Part shown: positions 27,653 to 38,291 of the stretch, one piece after another
How the letters are laid out: each line of letters opens with the position of its first letter
Position numbering within the stretch: position 1 is the stretch's first letter
Translations under genes and position numbers: made by a program
The notes under the pieces: generated by a model
Told to the model about the DNA's origin: nothing
The model's database searches: none
Seen by the model: only the letters and a program-made list of their open reading frames with translations
Assembly: GCF_000314995.1 (NCBI RefSeq)
Contig: NZ_BAEO01000056.1
Span: 62,001 to 126,000, forward strand
DNA length: 64,000 nt
Reading direction: 5' to 3'
DNA from: Paraglaciecola arctica BSs20135
Lineage (GTDB): Bacteria > Pseudomonadota > Gammaproteobacteria > Enterobacterales > Alteromonadaceae

Positions 27653-28771
27653 CTAACTTAACTGTTTTACCTCGATCTTACGGCTTATATCAAGCTGACT
27701 GGCTTTGGCACGAATGCGCTTTTCAAGTTGGTCGACTAAATCATCATTCGACAAGCGTTCTTTTTGACGTATACCATCTAAGTAAAAACCACTCATATTT
27801 CGCGCCCCCGTTAAGCCTAAATCCGAGATTTCAGCTTCTCCAGGTCCATTCACTACACAACCAATAATGGATACATCCATTGGGGTAAGTAAGTCTTCTA
27901 GACGCTGTTCTAATGCATTCACTGTGCTTATCACATCAAATTCTTGTCGAGAACAACTTGGACAAGCAATTAAGTTAATGCCTCTAGAGCGAATGCGTAA
28001 TGACTTTAAAATATCGAAACCAACTTTGATTTCTTCAATTGGATCAGCCGCTAAGGAAATACGAATGGTATCGCCAATACCCTCAGCCAGCAACATACCT
28101 AAGCCTACCGAACTTTTTACTGCACCAGCACGAATGCCGCCAGCTTCAGTAATGCCTAAATGTAGGGGTTGCTCGATTTGTTTGGCCAGCAATCGATAAG
28201 CCCCTACTGCTAAAAATACATCTGAAGCTTTGACACTGACCTTAAATTGATCAAAATTGAGCTTATTTAAAATATCCACATGACGCATGGCAGATTCAAC
28301 TAAAGCTTCTGGTGTTGGCTCACCATATTTTTCTTGGATCTCTTTTTCTAAAGAACCACCATTGACTCCAATACGAATGGGAATGCCTTTATCTCTGGCG
28401 CAATCTACTACTGAGCGAACTCTGTCCATACTGCCAATGTTGCCAGGGTTAATCCGCAAACAATCCACACCATATTCTGCCACTTTTAAGGCAATGCGAT
28501 AATCAAAATGAATATCGGCAATTAGTGGTACTGAGACTTGCTGTTTGATTAATTTAAACGCTTCAGCTGCATCCATAGTGGGCACAGAGACTCTGACTAA
28601 ATCGCCTCCAACAGCCTGAATTCGTTTAATTTGCGCCACTGTCGCCTCTACATCCGTAGTTGGGGTATTAGTCATAGACTGCACCGCAATGGGTGCTCCA
28701 TCCCCAATAGGCACATTACCAACATTGATACGTTTGGAAGGTCGGCGTTTAATCGGTGATTCAGCAAACAT
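27653..28771 (-). CDS. ispG: 4-hydroxy-3-methylbut-2-enyl diphosphate synthase (flavodoxin type)
   Basis: A 372-residue enzyme of the MEP isoprenoid pathway that reductively opens MEcPP to HMBPP. TIM-barrel N-terminal part ([25 protein letters not shown]) and a C-terminal [4Fe-4S] domain with Cys in [11 protein letters not shown] and GCVVNGPGE. Length equals the E. coli enzyme. It lies 31 bp after rodZ; the pilW-rodZ-ispG-hisS order is widespread in gammaproteobacteria. Confidence 0.97.
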   Translation of the reverse strand: MFAESPIKRRPSKRINVGNVPIGDGAPIAVQSMTNTPTTDVEATVAQIKRIQAVGGDLVRVSVPTMDAAEAFKLIKQQVSVPLIADIHFDYRIALKVAEYGVDCLRINPGNIGSMDRVRSVVDCARDKGIPIRIGVNGGSLEKEIQEKYGEPTPEALVESAMRHVDILNKLNFDQFKVSVKASDVFLAVGAYRLLAKQIEQPLHLGITEAGGIRAGAVKSSVGLGMLLAEGIGDTIRISLAADPIEEIKVGFDILKSLRIRSRGINLIACPSCSRQEFDVISTVNALEQRLEDLLTPMDVSIIGCVVNGPGEAEISDLGLTGARNMSGFYLDGIRQKERLSNDDLVDQLEKRIRAKASQLDISRKIEVKQLS

Positions 28772-28802
28772 AGTAATAATTTAGCTCTATTAATTCGTTC
28801 AA

Positions 28803-29735
28803 TTATTCAGACAGGGGTAAATCAAATTTGGCGATGCGTCCAGCGGGTAAAAAAGACATATCCAAAGGTTCACCTGCATAACGAATTTTTACCACTTCAG
28901 GTGCACCTAAAGTCACAACAAAAGGAGGAATTCCTGTTACTGGCATAACTCTCCCTTTAACTTTGACCCCGTAAGCAATGTTTTCACCCGTGGCGTCAGT
29001 CAGATTCATCCAACAATCGCCAGCAAACTCGAATATCAACTTAACTGGCGCTGCAGTTTCGATTACCGTTGTTTCTATCACATCAGTGGTTTCGTTCAAG
29101 TTGTTGGAATCATCCACAATTTCTGCGTTTTCTGCACTATCAGCACTATCAGCACTATCAGCACTAATAGATTGGTTATCGCTCGGAGGAAGTTGCACAC
29201 TTGACTTTGTAGCAACAGAATCATCCGACTTTTCTTCGAGTGAGAATATTTCTTTAGCAACAACATTTTCTGTAACCGTTTCAGAATAATTACTCACATT
29301 TGACGCTGTAGTAGTGTCATTTGAGCTTTGTTGAAACCACCAAATAACCACTAAAGCTATGACCGCTGCAACAATTAAATAAGTCACTAACATCAGCTTG
29401 TCATCATTGGCTTGATGAGCCACTCTGCGTGAAAAGCTTTGTAGTTTGGCAGGTTCCTTTTTTTGAGTGCTTAGACTTTCAAACGCATTCAGTATCTCAG
29501 CTTCGTCAACCTTAACGTGTTTTGCATAAAGCTTTAGATACCCTCTGATAAATGTCAGTGAAATATTAATGTCATAGTTGTCTTGCTCAATATCTTCAAT
29601 TAGGCTCTTTTTTAATTTCATTCTGTCAGCAATGTCTTGGCACGACATATCAGCCTTCTCTCGGGCTCGTTTTAATATCTGGCCCGGCCCTTGAATAATG
29701 GCTTCTGGTTGTTGAACTGCTTCTTTTTCAATCAT
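28803..29735 (-). CDS. rodZ: RodZ-like cytoskeletal membrane protein
   Basis: A 310-residue bitopic protein: N-terminal helix-turn-helix that binds MreB (GQILKRAREKADMSCQDIADRMKL is its start, residues 18-41), transmembrane helix about 115-134 (positively charged RRVAH before it), a Ser/Asp-rich periplasmic linker, and a C-terminal DUF4115 beta domain (FAGDCWMNLTDATG to PLSE). It supports rod shape through the elongasome. The linker contains a short tandem repeat (SAD units). It lies 9 bp after pilW on the same strand. Confidence 0.93.
   Translation of the reverse strand: MIEKEAVQQPEAIIQGPGQILKRAREKADMSCQDIADRMKLKKSLIEDIEQDNYDINISLTFIRGYLKLYAKHVKVDEAEILNAFESLSTQKKEPAKLQSFSRRVAHQANDDKLMLVTYLIVAAVIALVVIWWFQQSSNDTTTASNVSNYSETVTENVVAKEIFSLEEKSDDSVATKSSVQLPPSDNQSISADSADSADSAENAEIVDDSNNLNETTDVIETTVIETAAPVKLIFEFAGDCWMNLTDATGENIAYGVKVKGRVMPVTGIPPFVVTLGAPEVVKIRYAGEPLDMSFLPAGRIAKFDLPLSE
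29134..29169. repeat. 9-bp microsatellite inside rodZ
   Basis: GCACTATCA occurs three times in exact tandem (29134-29160), followed by a partial fourth unit (GCACTAATA, 29161-29169). Each unit adds three residues (S-A-D) to the RodZ linker, so slippage changes length but not frame. Confidence 0.9.
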
Positions 29736-29744
29736 AGTTTAGTT

Positions 29745-31067
29745 TTACTCTACAACACTTGGGGCTACTAAAGATAACTTCTTACCGTCGTAAATAGCCG
29801 ACGCGTCGGCCAAATCATTCCATTCTATCAGACGTTGCATTTTGATGTTATAAAGAAGCGAAATTCGATATAAATTTTCGCCTTTGGTAACAACATGGAA
29901 GTCGGGTGTATCTAAAATTTCTGGCTCTACTTCGGTTTTCTGCGACAATTTTTCTGCGACTTTGGCTTTTACGATCTCATCCTTCTTTATATCGGCGTCT
30001 TTTACAATTACTAATGAATCGTTAGTTTCTGTCACTGTATTGTCTGTAGGCAATTCTGTTGCTTGAGTTACCTGCTCCGACAATTCTTCTGTAGCAGCTA
30101 CATTGGATTGTACAATCTCATCCGTCTTTATATCGGTGTCTTTTACTATTGCTAATGAATCGTTCGTTTCTGTTTCTGTCACTGCCACTGTATTGTCCGT
30201 AGCCATTTCAGTGACTTGAGAAGCAACTAACTCGGGTGAGATTTTAGCTGCTATTTTTAACATTGGAGGGTTTTCTGTTTTGCTGACTATTTCAGGACGC
30301 GACTGCATGTCAGTTAATATTGACTTGGTGATTGGATCATTAGGGAATATCCTTACCAACATATCCAAATAACCTTTTGCGGCAGTATCATTGCCTGTAC
30401 CTCGCTCTATCTTCATTGCCATCAACAGACTTTGCGGACTGATCTGCGAAACTTTCTCATAACGTCTAAGAATACCTCTCGCTTCTTGCCACTGTTGTGT
30501 ATCGAGCAACGACTGAGCAAGAAGATAAAGACTGCTAGCTCTTCCTGGTTGGTGATTAACTGCACTGCGTAAATATTGAATAGAATCTTCAGATCGGCCT
30601 TGGTTTTGGCTACACAAGGCCAAATTTTCATATGTCTCGGCGCTGGAGACATAACTGCTGGTATTCACTGCTTTAAGAAAATATGTCTTGGCTTTTTCAT
30701 AGTCTCCATTTTGGCATAGAAACGCCCCATAACTATTGGCTATGTTGGCATTTTTTGGATCAAGATCCATAGCAAATTGATAAGCATTTTCGGCCTGCTC
30801 TAACTCGCTAACACTTTGATAATAATAAGCCATTGCAAAATTAGCGTCTGCTGACCTTGGCGCAAATTCTAAACCTTTATCTAAATTATATTTTGCTTGG
30901 CTATAGTTTCCGTTTTTAAGATAAGTCAAACCTAAAGAAACACGAGTTTTGGAAGCTTCTAATTTGTCAAAATTTTGGCCCGAATTTTGACTACTTCGAC
31001 TGGTGCATCCACTGAGGAATATCAGTGCAATAAAAACGATACTGATAATTTTTAGAATGAAGTTCAT
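29745..31067 (-). CDS. pilW: type IV pilus biogenesis/stability lipoprotein PilW (PilF) with a C-terminal LysM domain
   Basis: A 440-residue lipoprotein: lipobox LSGC near Cys21, six-fold tetratricopeptide region (about 38-250; LKNGNYSQAKYNLDKGL, FAMAYYYQSVSELEQAENAY, NSYGAFLCQNGDYEKAKTYF) as in PilF/PilW pilotins that drive PilQ secretin assembly, a long acidic linker (about 265-385) with a duplicated block, and a LysM domain (FHVVTKGENLYRISLLYN, about 390-437). Length exceeds typical PilF (about 250) because of linker plus LysM, which should bind peptidoglycan. First gene of the pilW-rodZ-ispG group; rlmN lies 33 bp upstream. Confidence 0.9.
   Translation of the reverse strand: MNFILKIISIVFIALIFLSGCTSRSSQNSGQNFDKLEASKTRVSLGLTYLKNGNYSQAKYNLDKGLEFAPRSADANFAMAYYYQSVSELEQAENAYQFAMDLDPKNANIANSYGAFLCQNGDYEKAKTYFLKAVNTSSYVSSAETYENLALCSQNQGRSEDSIQYLRSAVNHQPGRASSLYLLAQSLLDTQQWQEARGILRRYEKVSQISPQSLLMAMKIERGTGNDTAAKGYLDMLVRIFPNDPITKSILTDMQSRPEIVSKTENPPMLKIAAKISPELVASQVTEMATDNTVAVTETETNDSLAIVKDTDIKTDEIVQSNVAATEELSEQVTQATELPTDNTVTETNDSLVIVKDADIKKDEIVKAKVAEKLSQKTEVEPEILDTPDFHVVTKGENLYRISLLYNIKMQRLIEWNDLADASAIYDGKKLSLVAPSVVE
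29950..30222. repeat. duplicated linker segment inside pilW
   Basis: Two diverged copies about 141 nt apart encode the related blocks TETNDSLAIVKDTDIKTDEI and TETNDSLVIVKDADIKKDEI, each preceded by TDNTV. The codons differ in places, so the duplication is not recent. Confidence 0.75.
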
Positions 31068-31100
31068 TAGGACCTATGTGACATATTGCCGATAAAAAAT

Positions 31101-32246
31101 CTATTGTGTCATCTTGACTGAAATGCTCTCGCCCTTCAGCTTTTTTTTCAAAATTCTTTTTGTACGATCTACCACTTCCCCCACTAGCTGTCCACAGGCG
31201 GCATCGATATCTTCGCCCCTAGTACGGCGAACTACCACTATTAGCCCGTATTCCATAAGGACCTTAGCAAAACGGTCAATCCGCGAGTTGCTAGAACATG
31301 TATAAGGTGAGCCAGGATATGGATTAAACGGAATAAGATTTATTTTACATGGCGTGTCTGCCATTACTTTTGCCAGAGCATGAGCTTGGTCGGTACTATC
31401 GTTAATCCCATTTAACATCACGTACTCTACTGTGACTTTTCCTTGATTGGCGTTTGACTTAGCCAAATACCTTCTAACACTGGCTAGAAATACCTCTAAA
31501 GGATATTTTTTATTAACCGGAACAAGTACATCGCGTAATGCATTGTCTGGTGCATGAATAGATATCGCCAGAGCTACGTCTATTTGGTCACCCAACATAT
31601 CAAGGGCCGGTACCACACCTGAGGTACTTAAGGTCACTCTACGTTTGGACAAACCAAAGGCAAGATCATCCATCATCAGTTCCATTGCAGGCACAACATT
31701 TTTAACATTTAATAATGGCTCACCCATGCCCATCATCACTACGTTAGTGATGGGACGTTTAGCAGTATCATTATTTAAACCTATTGTGGTGGCTACTCGC
31801 CAAACCTGACCAATTATCTCAGAGACTTTTAAATTACGATTAAATCCCTGTTGTGCGGTTGAACAAAAAGTACATTCCAGTGCACAACCCACTTGTGAAG
31901 ACACACATAATGTTGCTCGATCGCCATCTGGGATCCACACTGTTTCAACTTCCTGACCGCCTTCAAGTTTCAAGGCAAATTTAATGGTGCCGTCTGAAGC
32001 ATTCTGCTGATAGGCTATTTCTGGTGCTTTAATTTCACATTTGGCCTGCAGTTTAGTTCTTAAGGCCTTGTTGAGGTTGGTCATCTGCTCAAAATCTGCC
32101 ACGCCTTGCTGGTAGATCCACTTCATAATTTGTTCTGCTCTGAAGGGCTTTTCTCCCATTTCATTAAAAAAGACACGTAAACCATCTCGAGTTAAATCAA
32201 GTAGGTTAATTTTTTTAGGTTGGGCAGATACCACTTCAGTTGACAC
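31101..32246 (-). CDS. rlmN: 23S rRNA m2A2503 / tRNA m2A37 methyltransferase RlmN
   Basis: A 381-residue radical-SAM enzyme. Cluster motif C-x3-C-x2-C in [15 protein letters not shown], the mechanism Cys near the C terminus in DIDAACGQL, and GMGEPLLN. It methylates A2503 in 23S rRNA and A37 in some tRNAs. The GTG at 32246 is chosen because GAGG lies at ideal spacing upstream; a TTG four codons earlier is in the same frame. The ndk-rlmN-pilW-rodZ-ispG-hisS series matches E. coli. Confidence 0.96.
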   Translation of the reverse strand: MSTEVVSAQPKKINLLDLTRDGLRVFFNEMGEKPFRAEQIMKWIYQQGVADFEQMTNLNKALRTKLQAKCEIKAPEIAYQQNASDGTIKFALKLEGGQEVETVWIPDGDRATLCVSSQVGCALECTFCSTAQQGFNRNLKVSEIIGQVWRVATTIGLNNDTAKRPITNVVMMGMGEPLLNVKNVVPAMELMMDDLAFGLSKRRVTLSTSGVVPALDMLGDQIDVALAISIHAPDNALRDVLVPVNKKYPLEVFLASVRRYLAKSNANQGKVTVEYVMLNGINDSTDQAHALAKVMADTPCKINLIPFNPYPGSPYTCSSNSRIDRFAKVLMEYGLIVVVRRTRGEDIDAACGQLVGEVVDRTKRILKKKLKGESISVKMTQ

Positions 32247-32333
32247 AATAAACCTCAATAAACAGACTAAACTACTGCCATTTTAACCGATTACTCAGTT
32301 TTTGCAGTACATATTACAAATAACAAATAACAC

Positions 32334-32357
32334 AAAAGGGAGCCTAAGCTCCCTTTA
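32334..32357 (-). terminator. intrinsic terminator after ndk
   Basis: Stem AAAGGGAGC (32335-32343), loop CTAA, stem GCTCCCTTT (32348-32356); on the minus strand it follows the ndk stop and ends in TTTT. Confidence 0.85.
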
Positions 32358-32375
32358 TCAAAAGCAAATTTCCGC

Positions 32376-32807
32376 TTAGCGTGTACGTGGGCAGATTTCT
32401 TCATCACTAAAGAAATAAGCAATTTCACGAGCTGCTGATTCAGGAGCATCTGAACCATGACAAGCATTTTCGTCGATTGAAGCAGCATAATCAGCGCGCA
32501 AAGTGCCCGCTAACGCTTCAGCTGGGTTAGTAGCACCCATGATTTCACGATTTTTCAATACAGCATTTTCGCCTTCTAAGACTTGGACCATAACAGGACC
32601 AGAAGTCATGAAAGAAACTAAAGCACCAAAAAATGGACGTTCGCTATGTTCAGCGTAGAATCCTTCTGCTTGCTCTTTGCTTAAATGAAGCATTTTAGAC
32701 GCCACTAATCTTAGGCCAGCAGACTCAAAACGGTTGTAAATAGCACCGATAACATTTTTTGCAACTGCATCAGGCTTAATAATAGAAAAAGTGCGCTCTA
32801 AGGCCAT
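32376..32807 (-). CDS. ndk: nucleoside diphosphate kinase
   Basis: A 143-residue ferredoxin-fold kinase that balances nucleoside triphosphates by a phospho-His intermediate. Catalytic His117 sits in [10 protein letters not shown]; the start [15 protein letters not shown] matches the family. The ATG at 32807 has GGAG eight bases upstream and gives the standard length, so a longer reading from 32855 is rejected. A terminator follows. Confidence 0.97.
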   Translation of the reverse strand: MALERTFSIIKPDAVAKNVIGAIYNRFESAGLRLVASKMLHLSKEQAEGFYAEHSERPFFGALVSFMTSGPVMVQVLEGENAVLKNREIMGATNPAEALAGTLRADYAASIDENACHGSDAPESAAREIAYFFSDEEICPRTR

Positions 32808-32965
32808 TTTCGTAACTCCAGTATTAGTTATATTTCGTCCCTTGAAAGGACACATAAAATTTCGCGCGGATTATATGCAATTAGACAGCAAATACCTAGT
32901 ATAGATTGCATATTATTCTGTTGTCCCTAAAATCGAGGCTAAAGTAATTTAGAGAAGAGGTGACT

Positions 32966-33142
32966 TTGATAAAATTTTTAGTGCTTATTCCTGTTGTGCT
33001 GTGTTTGGTTTGGTTTATGTATTTAAAAAAGAAGAACTATAGCTTAGGTGATGGCAAACAAGGGTTTATATATATTTTCATTTTTTGCGCTGTAATTGCA
33101 CTATTTTACAGCTCTTTGTTATGGATAACTGAATGGCAATGA
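32966..33142 (+). CDS. small two-helix membrane protein
   Basis: A 58-residue hydrophobic protein with two predicted transmembrane helices (about 2-20 and 33-53) joined by a basic loop KKKNYSLGDGKQG, giving a likely hairpin. The TTG at 32966 is preceded by AGAGG at five bases; an in-frame GTG two codons upstream is possible. It is divergent from ndk and convergent with ppiD. The hydrophobic pattern and ribosome site support a gene; function unknown. Confidence 0.65.
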   Translation: MIKFLVLIPVVLCLVWFMYLKKKNYSLGDGKQGFIYIFIFCAVIALFYSSLLWITEWQ

Positions 33143-33172
33143 CAGGCTAATAAAGTTGCTTGTCAAAATTAA

Positions 33173-33206
33173 CAAAAAAAAAAGAAGCGATAAACGCTCT
33201 TTTTTA
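33173..33206. terminator. short hairpin between the small membrane protein and ppiD
   Basis: AGCG (33186-33189) and CGCT (33195-33198) around ATAAA, with a long A tract before and six T after. A short but A/T-flanked bidirectional terminator between convergent genes. Confidence 0.65.
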
Positions 33207-33248
33207 TTATTCAATGACCGATCCTAAATATACATATATGTCGGACTA

Positions 33249-35135
33249 TTAATAAATCTCAATATCTGCCTGTGCTTTTAAAGACTCTATTACTGCTCCA
33301 TATAATATTTGAGACTTATTCGATGCCAGACGATTTTGTAATGAAGCCAATTGCTGGGCATTTGCCTCAGTGCCTGAGTTAACTTGAACTAGTTGCACCA
33401 GACTGATATCTCCATTGACTAAATCAACAACACTTGTATCTGTTGCAGATAGCTTGAACAAAGCTTCAACAATAGTCTGAGACAAAGCAGCGTCGTTTCG
33501 TGCAACCCCTTGCTTGTCTTCCCAACTAAGCTCAAGAGCGGCTAATTTAGCATTCACATCTTCGCCGTCACTCAAGGCTGTTTTCACATCCAAGGCCCAA
33601 TCTCTGGCAGCCTGTTGAGCTGCTTTTGCAGACAATGTCTGTTGGATTTGATCTTTGACTTCTTCCATCGCTTTAGTGCGTTCAGGCTCTTGTTTGGCTA
33701 TTCTAACAACCATAATGTGATTGCTACCCAGCTCTATTACTTCGCTATTTACCCCATCTTCAATTAATTCAGCACTAAATGCACTTGCTAATACATTGGG
33801 GTTAGACACTACTTCTGGCGCATTATTGCGACTAAACAAAGCTGTGGTACTTATCGCTTTAGCGGCAATGTCTGCTACTTCGTCAAGGTTGTCTGGTACT
33901 TCAAAAGCCACTTCTGAAATTCTTTGGCTAATTTCGTAAAAACGCTCTTCTGCTTTGAAAGTTTTAACTTTATTCGTTATCTCTTCTTTGACATTTTCGA
34001 AAGCAGTAACTTGCTCAGGCTTAACATCTGTTAACTTAATAATGTGGTAACCAAATTCGCTTTTGACTACAGCACTCACGTCACCTTTATTAACGAGTGA
34101 AAAGGCAGCGTTTTCAAATGCAGGATCCATAATTCCTTTGCCAAACCAACCTAAATCACCACCATTTTCAGCGCTAAAAGTATCGCTAGAAAATGTTTTA
34201 GCGAGTTCTGAGAAATCTTCTCCAGCTTGTATTTTAGCAAGAACTTCTTCAGCCTCAGCAGCAATGGTCTCGTCTTGTTCAGAACTTTCGAACAATATAT
34301 GTGCCGCTTGGCGCTCTTCGTCTGTACGATAATCACCAAGGTTTTGTTGGTAGAATTCAGTGAGCTCTTCTTCATTAACCTTAATCGTAGGTAATAAATC
34401 TTCTAATTCCAACTCAACATAGGACAAACTGACTTTCTGCTCAGTATCAAACTGACTGATATTACTTTGATAATAAGCCAAAATTTCATCATCAGTGACC
34501 TTTACTTGATCAATAAATTTAGCGGCAGGAACGTTTACATAATGAATATCACGAGTTTGCTGCTGCATTAGGTGCGCTGTTTTTGCTTCACTTGTTAAAG
34601 CAAATTCTGTTGCTATTAATGACTGCGACAGTTGCCTGCGAACCATGTCAACGCGCATATAGTCTCTAAAGTTATTTGTCTGAAAACCTGCTTGGCGTAA
34701 AATGGCAAGATAACGATCATTATCAAACTTTCCATCTACTTGAAATTCTTGCATACCTACTATGGCTGACTTGATTTGCTGATCGCTGACTCGCAAACCC
34801 AATTCTTGTGCGGCTTGGTCGAGAAGTTTCTCACTAATTAGGCGATCTAAGATCCCCTGACGGAAATTTTGTAGATAGGCAGCATCACTTGCCAATGTAG
34901 CAAAGGCTTCTCCAAACTGAGACTCCATCCGCGAACGTTCGTTTTGATAGGCGCGTTCTAATTCATCGATGCCTATTTCTTCGCCATTTACAGTGGCTGC
35001 GGCGCTAGATGCAGATGAATTGATGTAACTCCCCACTCCTGCAAATACAAAACTTAAAATAACTAATGCTAAGATCCCCATAGCCCAAGGGCCTTGTGAT
35101 CCTTCTCTGATTCTTTCCAACATACTAAAGTCCAA
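33249..35135 (-). CDS. ppiD: periplasmic folding chaperone PpiD
   Basis: A 628-residue inner-membrane-anchored chaperone: short cytoplasmic start (MLERIREGSQGPWA), one transmembrane helix (about 19-37), SurA-like N-terminal chaperone region, an inactive-type parvulin domain (about 265-365; AAHILFESSEQDE to GYHIIKLTDV), and a C-terminal chaperone part. It works beside the Sec translocon, with YfgM. Located after hupB, as in E. coli (lon-hupB-ppiD). Confidence 0.95.
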   Translation of the reverse strand: MDFSMLERIREGSQGPWAMGILALVILSFVFAGVGSYINSSASSAAATVNGEEIGIDELERAYQNERSRMESQFGEAFATLASDAAYLQNFRQGILDRLISEKLLDQAAQELGLRVSDQQIKSAIVGMQEFQVDGKFDNDRYLAILRQAGFQTNNFRDYMRVDMVRRQLSQSLIATEFALTSEAKTAHLMQQQTRDIHYVNVPAAKFIDQVKVTDDEILAYYQSNISQFDTEQKVSLSYVELELEDLLPTIKVNEEELTEFYQQNLGDYRTDEERQAAHILFESSEQDETIAAEAEEVLAKIQAGEDFSELAKTFSSDTFSAENGGDLGWFGKGIMDPAFENAAFSLVNKGDVSAVVKSEFGYHIIKLTDVKPEQVTAFENVKEEITNKVKTFKAEERFYEISQRISEVAFEVPDNLDEVADIAAKAISTTALFSRNNAPEVVSNPNVLASAFSAELIEDGVNSEVIELGSNHIMVVRIAKQEPERTKAMEEVKDQIQQTLSAKAAQQAARDWALDVKTALSDGEDVNAKLAALELSWEDKQGVARNDAALSQTIVEALFKLSATDTSVVDLVNGDISLVQLVQVNSGTEANAQQLASLQNRLASNKSQILYGAVIESLKAQADIEIY

Positions 35136-35319
35136 ACTCCAAATGAGCTGTTATTGATAAGTAATGAAGACACCCAAGTTAGGCTGCCTTGTACGCAAGC
35201 GCGCGGGATTATATACCAACCGAGTTAATTTATTAATGATTGTTCGCAGTGAATTGAAAAATATCTAGGCTGTTTTAATTTCTTTATTAAAACAGACTAG
35301 ACACAAACTGCACAAAAAC

Positions 35320-35347
35320 AAAAGGCGATGATAAATCATCGCCTTTT
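35320..35347 (-). terminator. intrinsic terminator after hupB
   Basis: A 12-bp perfect stem, AAAAGGCGATGA (35320-35331) with TCATCGCCTTTT (35336-35347), 4-nt loop. On the minus strand it lies 20 bp after the hupB stop, and it separates hupB from ppiD. Confidence 0.9.
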
Positions 35348-35367
35348 GGTATAAATGAACTAAGTGA

Positions 35368-35640
35368 TTAGTTACAAGCGTCTTTTAATGCTTTACCAGC
35401 TTTAAACGAAGGCACCTTAGCTGCTGAAATCTGAATAGTCGCACCAGTTTGAGGATTACGACCACTGCGAGCAGCACGATCGCGTACCGAGAATGTACCG
35501 AAACCAACTAATGCAACTTGATCTCCATCTTTAAGTGCTGTTGTTACAGCGCCAGTTAATGCATCTAGTGCACGTCCCGCAGCTGCTTTAGAAATATCTG
35601 CACTTGCAGCGATGGTATCAATAAGATCTGACTTATTCAC
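35368..35640 (-). CDS. hupB: DNA-binding protein HU-beta
   Basis: A 90-residue histone-like protein, the normal HU length. The DNA-binding arm contains [21 protein letters not shown] and the C terminus [12 protein letters not shown]. The GTG start at 35640 ([20 protein letters not shown]) has AAGGGG upstream; E. coli hupB also starts at GTG. A longer in-frame reading to 35700 is rejected. A good sigma-70 promoter lies 60 bp upstream. Confidence 0.97.
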   Translation of the reverse strand: MNKSDLIDTIAASADISKAAAGRALDALTGAVTTALKDGDQVALVGFGTFSVRDRAARSGRNPQTGATIQISAAKVPSFKAGKALKDACN

Positions 35641-35699
35641 AATATGAACCCCTTCATTTGTTATTATATTTTGCGGCCTGCACCATGCAAAGCCGAACA

Positions 35700-35728
35700 T
35701 TTATATCAAGCATGAAACTTAACTTCAA
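35700..35728 (-). promoter_or_regulatory. sigma-70 promoter of hupB
   Basis: On the minus strand -35 TTGAAG (35723-35728), a 17-bp spacer and -10 TATAAA (35700-35705), giving a transcript start about 50 nt before the hupB GTG. Hexamers and spacing are close to ideal. Confidence 0.65.
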
Positions 35729-35879
35729 GCTATATATTTACAAATCATTAACTTTCAATGAATCGTCTCAATCCCTTTCATGACAAGGCCTTAAGGGAAT
35801 CTGGTTTAAAGGCTACCATAACTATTTACATAGTGAAGCCCTAAAGTAGAAAAAAAATTGAAAAAACTCTCTTTTATGC

Positions 35880-38246
35880 TTATTTTTTAATCTTTTTAAC
35901 AACAACTGGCTGAAATTTCTCCGGATGCTCTGCTAAGGCTAGGGCTAAGACTTCATCTATCCACTGTACAGGGTGGATATTTAAGTCTCGTTTTACGTTG
36001 TCAGGGATCTCTTCGAGATCACGTTCATTCTCTTTAGGGATAATGACGGTCTTGATCCCACCACGGTGAGCTGCCAATAATTTTTCTTTCAGACCACCAA
36101 TAGGTAACACTTCTCCCCTAAGTGTAATTTCACCTGTCATCGCCACATCGCAGCGTACAGGGTTACCTGTAAGCGTAGAAATTAGGGCAGTACACATCGC
36201 GATCCCCGCGCTAGGACCATCTTTAGGTGTTGCGCCTTCAGGCACGTGTACGTGTATATCGCGTTTTTCGTGAAAATCATTATTAATACGTAATTTATCT
36301 GCTCGACTGCGCACCACTGTCATGGCAGTTTGAATCGACTCTTGCATTACATCACCCAATGAACCGGTGAAGGTAGTTTTGCCTTTGCCCACTACAGATG
36401 TGGTTTCTATAGTTAATAGTTCGCCACCTACTTGTGTCCAAGCTAATCCGGTAACTTGACCTATTTGGTTAGTTTTGTCAGCTTTACCGTAATCAAAACG
36501 CTGTACACCCAAATATTCATTCAGGTTATCCTGGTTCACTAGTACTTGGGTGATATTTTTACCCAATAAGATATTCTTAACAGCCTTACGGCATATTTTA
36601 GAAATTTCTCTTTCTAAATTCCTAACACCTGCTTCGCGGGTGTAATAACGAATAATGCCAATAATGGCACTTTCATCAATCACCAACTCGCCTTTTTTAA
36701 GACCATTTCTGGATATCTGTTTATCCATTAAGTGTTGGGTCGCGATATTCAGCTTTTCGTCTTCGGTATATCCTGACAAACGTATAACTTCCATACGATC
36801 CAGTAATGGGCCCGGAATATCCATGCTATTTGAAGTAGCAACAAACATGACGTCTGAAAGGTCGTAATCTACCTCTAGATAATGGTCACTAAAAGTACTG
36901 TTTTGTTCTGGATCTAATACTTCTAATAAGGCTGAAGACGGATCACCTCGCATATCCGACGCCATTTTATCAATTTCATCGAGCAAGAAGAGTGGATTCT
37001 TAACCCCTACCTTAGCCATTTTTTGAACCATTTTTCCTGGCATAGAACCTATATAGGTGCGGCGATGCCCTCTAATTTCAGCTTCATCACGGACACCACC
37101 TAAAGCCATACGTACATACTTTCTACCAGTAGCTCTAGCTATAGACTGTCCTAAAGACGTTTTACCCACTCCAGGAGGCCCTACTAAGCATAGAATAGGT
37201 CCTTTGAGTTTTTTCACTCGCTGTTGCACCGCAAGATACTCGATAATACGTTCTTTAACTTTATCTAAACCGTAATGATCTGCATCCAAAATCTTGTCAG
37301 CAGCGGCGAGATCTTTTTTGACAACGCTTCTTTTTACCCAAGGAACATTGGTTAACCAGTCAATATAACTACGAACAACAGTAGCTTCTGCCGACATAGG
37401 CGACATCATTTTCAATTTAGCCAATTCAGCAGTCGCCTTTTTCTGGGCTTCTGCTGGCATTTTGGCATCGGTAATTTTTTTATTCAGTGCTTCAAATTCA
37501 TCTGGCGCATCATCAAGTTCGCCGAGTTCTTTTTGAATGGCTTTCATTTGCTCATTCAAATAGTACTCTCGCTGACTCTTTTCCATTTGTTTTTTAACGC
37601 GGGTGCGAATTTTTCTTTCTACCTGCAGTAAGTCAATTTCGCTTTCCATCAACGCCATTAGATATTCTAAGCGTTCTGTGATCCCAAGCATCTCAAGCAC
37701 TTTTTGTTTCTCAGACAACTTCAGGGGCATATGTGCCGCCATCGTATCAGCCAAGCGCGCGGCATCTTCAATACCGCTTAATGAGGTCAAAACTTCAGGT
37801 GGAATTTTTTTATTCAGTTTGACGTATCCCTCAAACTGAGAAATAGCCGAACGGATCAATACTTCTTGTTCTGATTCAGCTAATTCGGTATCTGTTGAGC
37901 TGAGTACTTCTGCAATAAAAAAGTCTTCTGTACTAACAAAAGAGTCAATTTTACCACGTTGATTACCTTCAACTAACACCTTAACCGTACCATCAGGTAA
38001 CTTAAGCAACTGTAATATAGTTGCGATTGTCCCTACGGTGAATATGTCATCTACTTCAGGTTCATCAACACCCGCATCTTTTTGAGCGACCAAGAATATC
38101 TGTTTATCTTTTTCCATCGCTGCTTCTAAACAACGAATTGATTTCTCACGCCCAACGAACAATGGGATAACCATATGGGGATATACAACTACATCACGTA
38201 ACGCCAAAACAGGCATTTCAATGCGATTTTCTCGCTTTTTAGTCAT
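35880..38246 (-). CDS. lon: ATP-dependent protease Lon
   Basis: A 788-residue hexameric protease: N-terminal substrate-recognition domain (1-210), AAA+ module (Walker [11 protein letters not shown], Walker [10 protein letters not shown], sensor [17 protein letters not shown]) and a C-terminal protease domain with the Ser-Lys dyad (catalytic Ser in PKDGPSAGI, Lys in the [14 protein letters not shown] segment). It degrades misfolded and regulatory proteins. It follows clpX and precedes hupB, with a heat-shock-type promoter directly upstream. Confidence 0.97.
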   Translation of the reverse strand: MTKKRENRIEMPVLALRDVVVYPHMVIPLFVGREKSIRCLEAAMEKDKQIFLVAQKDAGVDEPEVDDIFTVGTIATILQLLKLPDGTVKVLVEGNQRGKIDSFVSTEDFFIAEVLSSTDTELAESEQEVLIRSAISQFEGYVKLNKKIPPEVLTSLSGIEDAARLADTMAAHMPLKLSEKQKVLEMLGITERLEYLMALMESEIDLLQVERKIRTRVKKQMEKSQREYYLNEQMKAIQKELGELDDAPDEFEALNKKITDAKMPAEAQKKATAELAKLKMMSPMSAEATVVRSYIDWLTNVPWVKRSVVKKDLAAADKILDADHYGLDKVKERIIEYLAVQQRVKKLKGPILCLVGPPGVGKTSLGQSIARATGRKYVRMALGGVRDEAEIRGHRRTYIGSMPGKMVQKMAKVGVKNPLFLLDEIDKMASDMRGDPSSALLEVLDPEQNSTFSDHYLEVDYDLSDVMFVATSNSMDIPGPLLDRMEVIRLSGYTEDEKLNIATQHLMDKQISRNGLKKGELVIDESAIIGIIRYYTREAGVRNLEREISKICRKAVKNILLGKNITQVLVNQDNLNEYLGVQRFDYGKADKTNQIGQVTGLAWTQVGGELLTIETTSVVGKGKTTFTGSLGDVMQESIQTAMTVVRSRADKLRINNDFHEKRDIHVHVPEGATPKDGPSAGIAMCTALISTLTGNPVRCDVAMTGEITLRGEVLPIGGLKEKLLAAHRGGIKTVIIPKENERDLEEIPDNVKRDLNIHPVQWIDEVLALALAEHPEKFQPVVVKKIKK

Positions 38247-38291
38247 TCTTGGTCTCGCATTAAGTCATTTAATATTAAATCTATCGGATGT

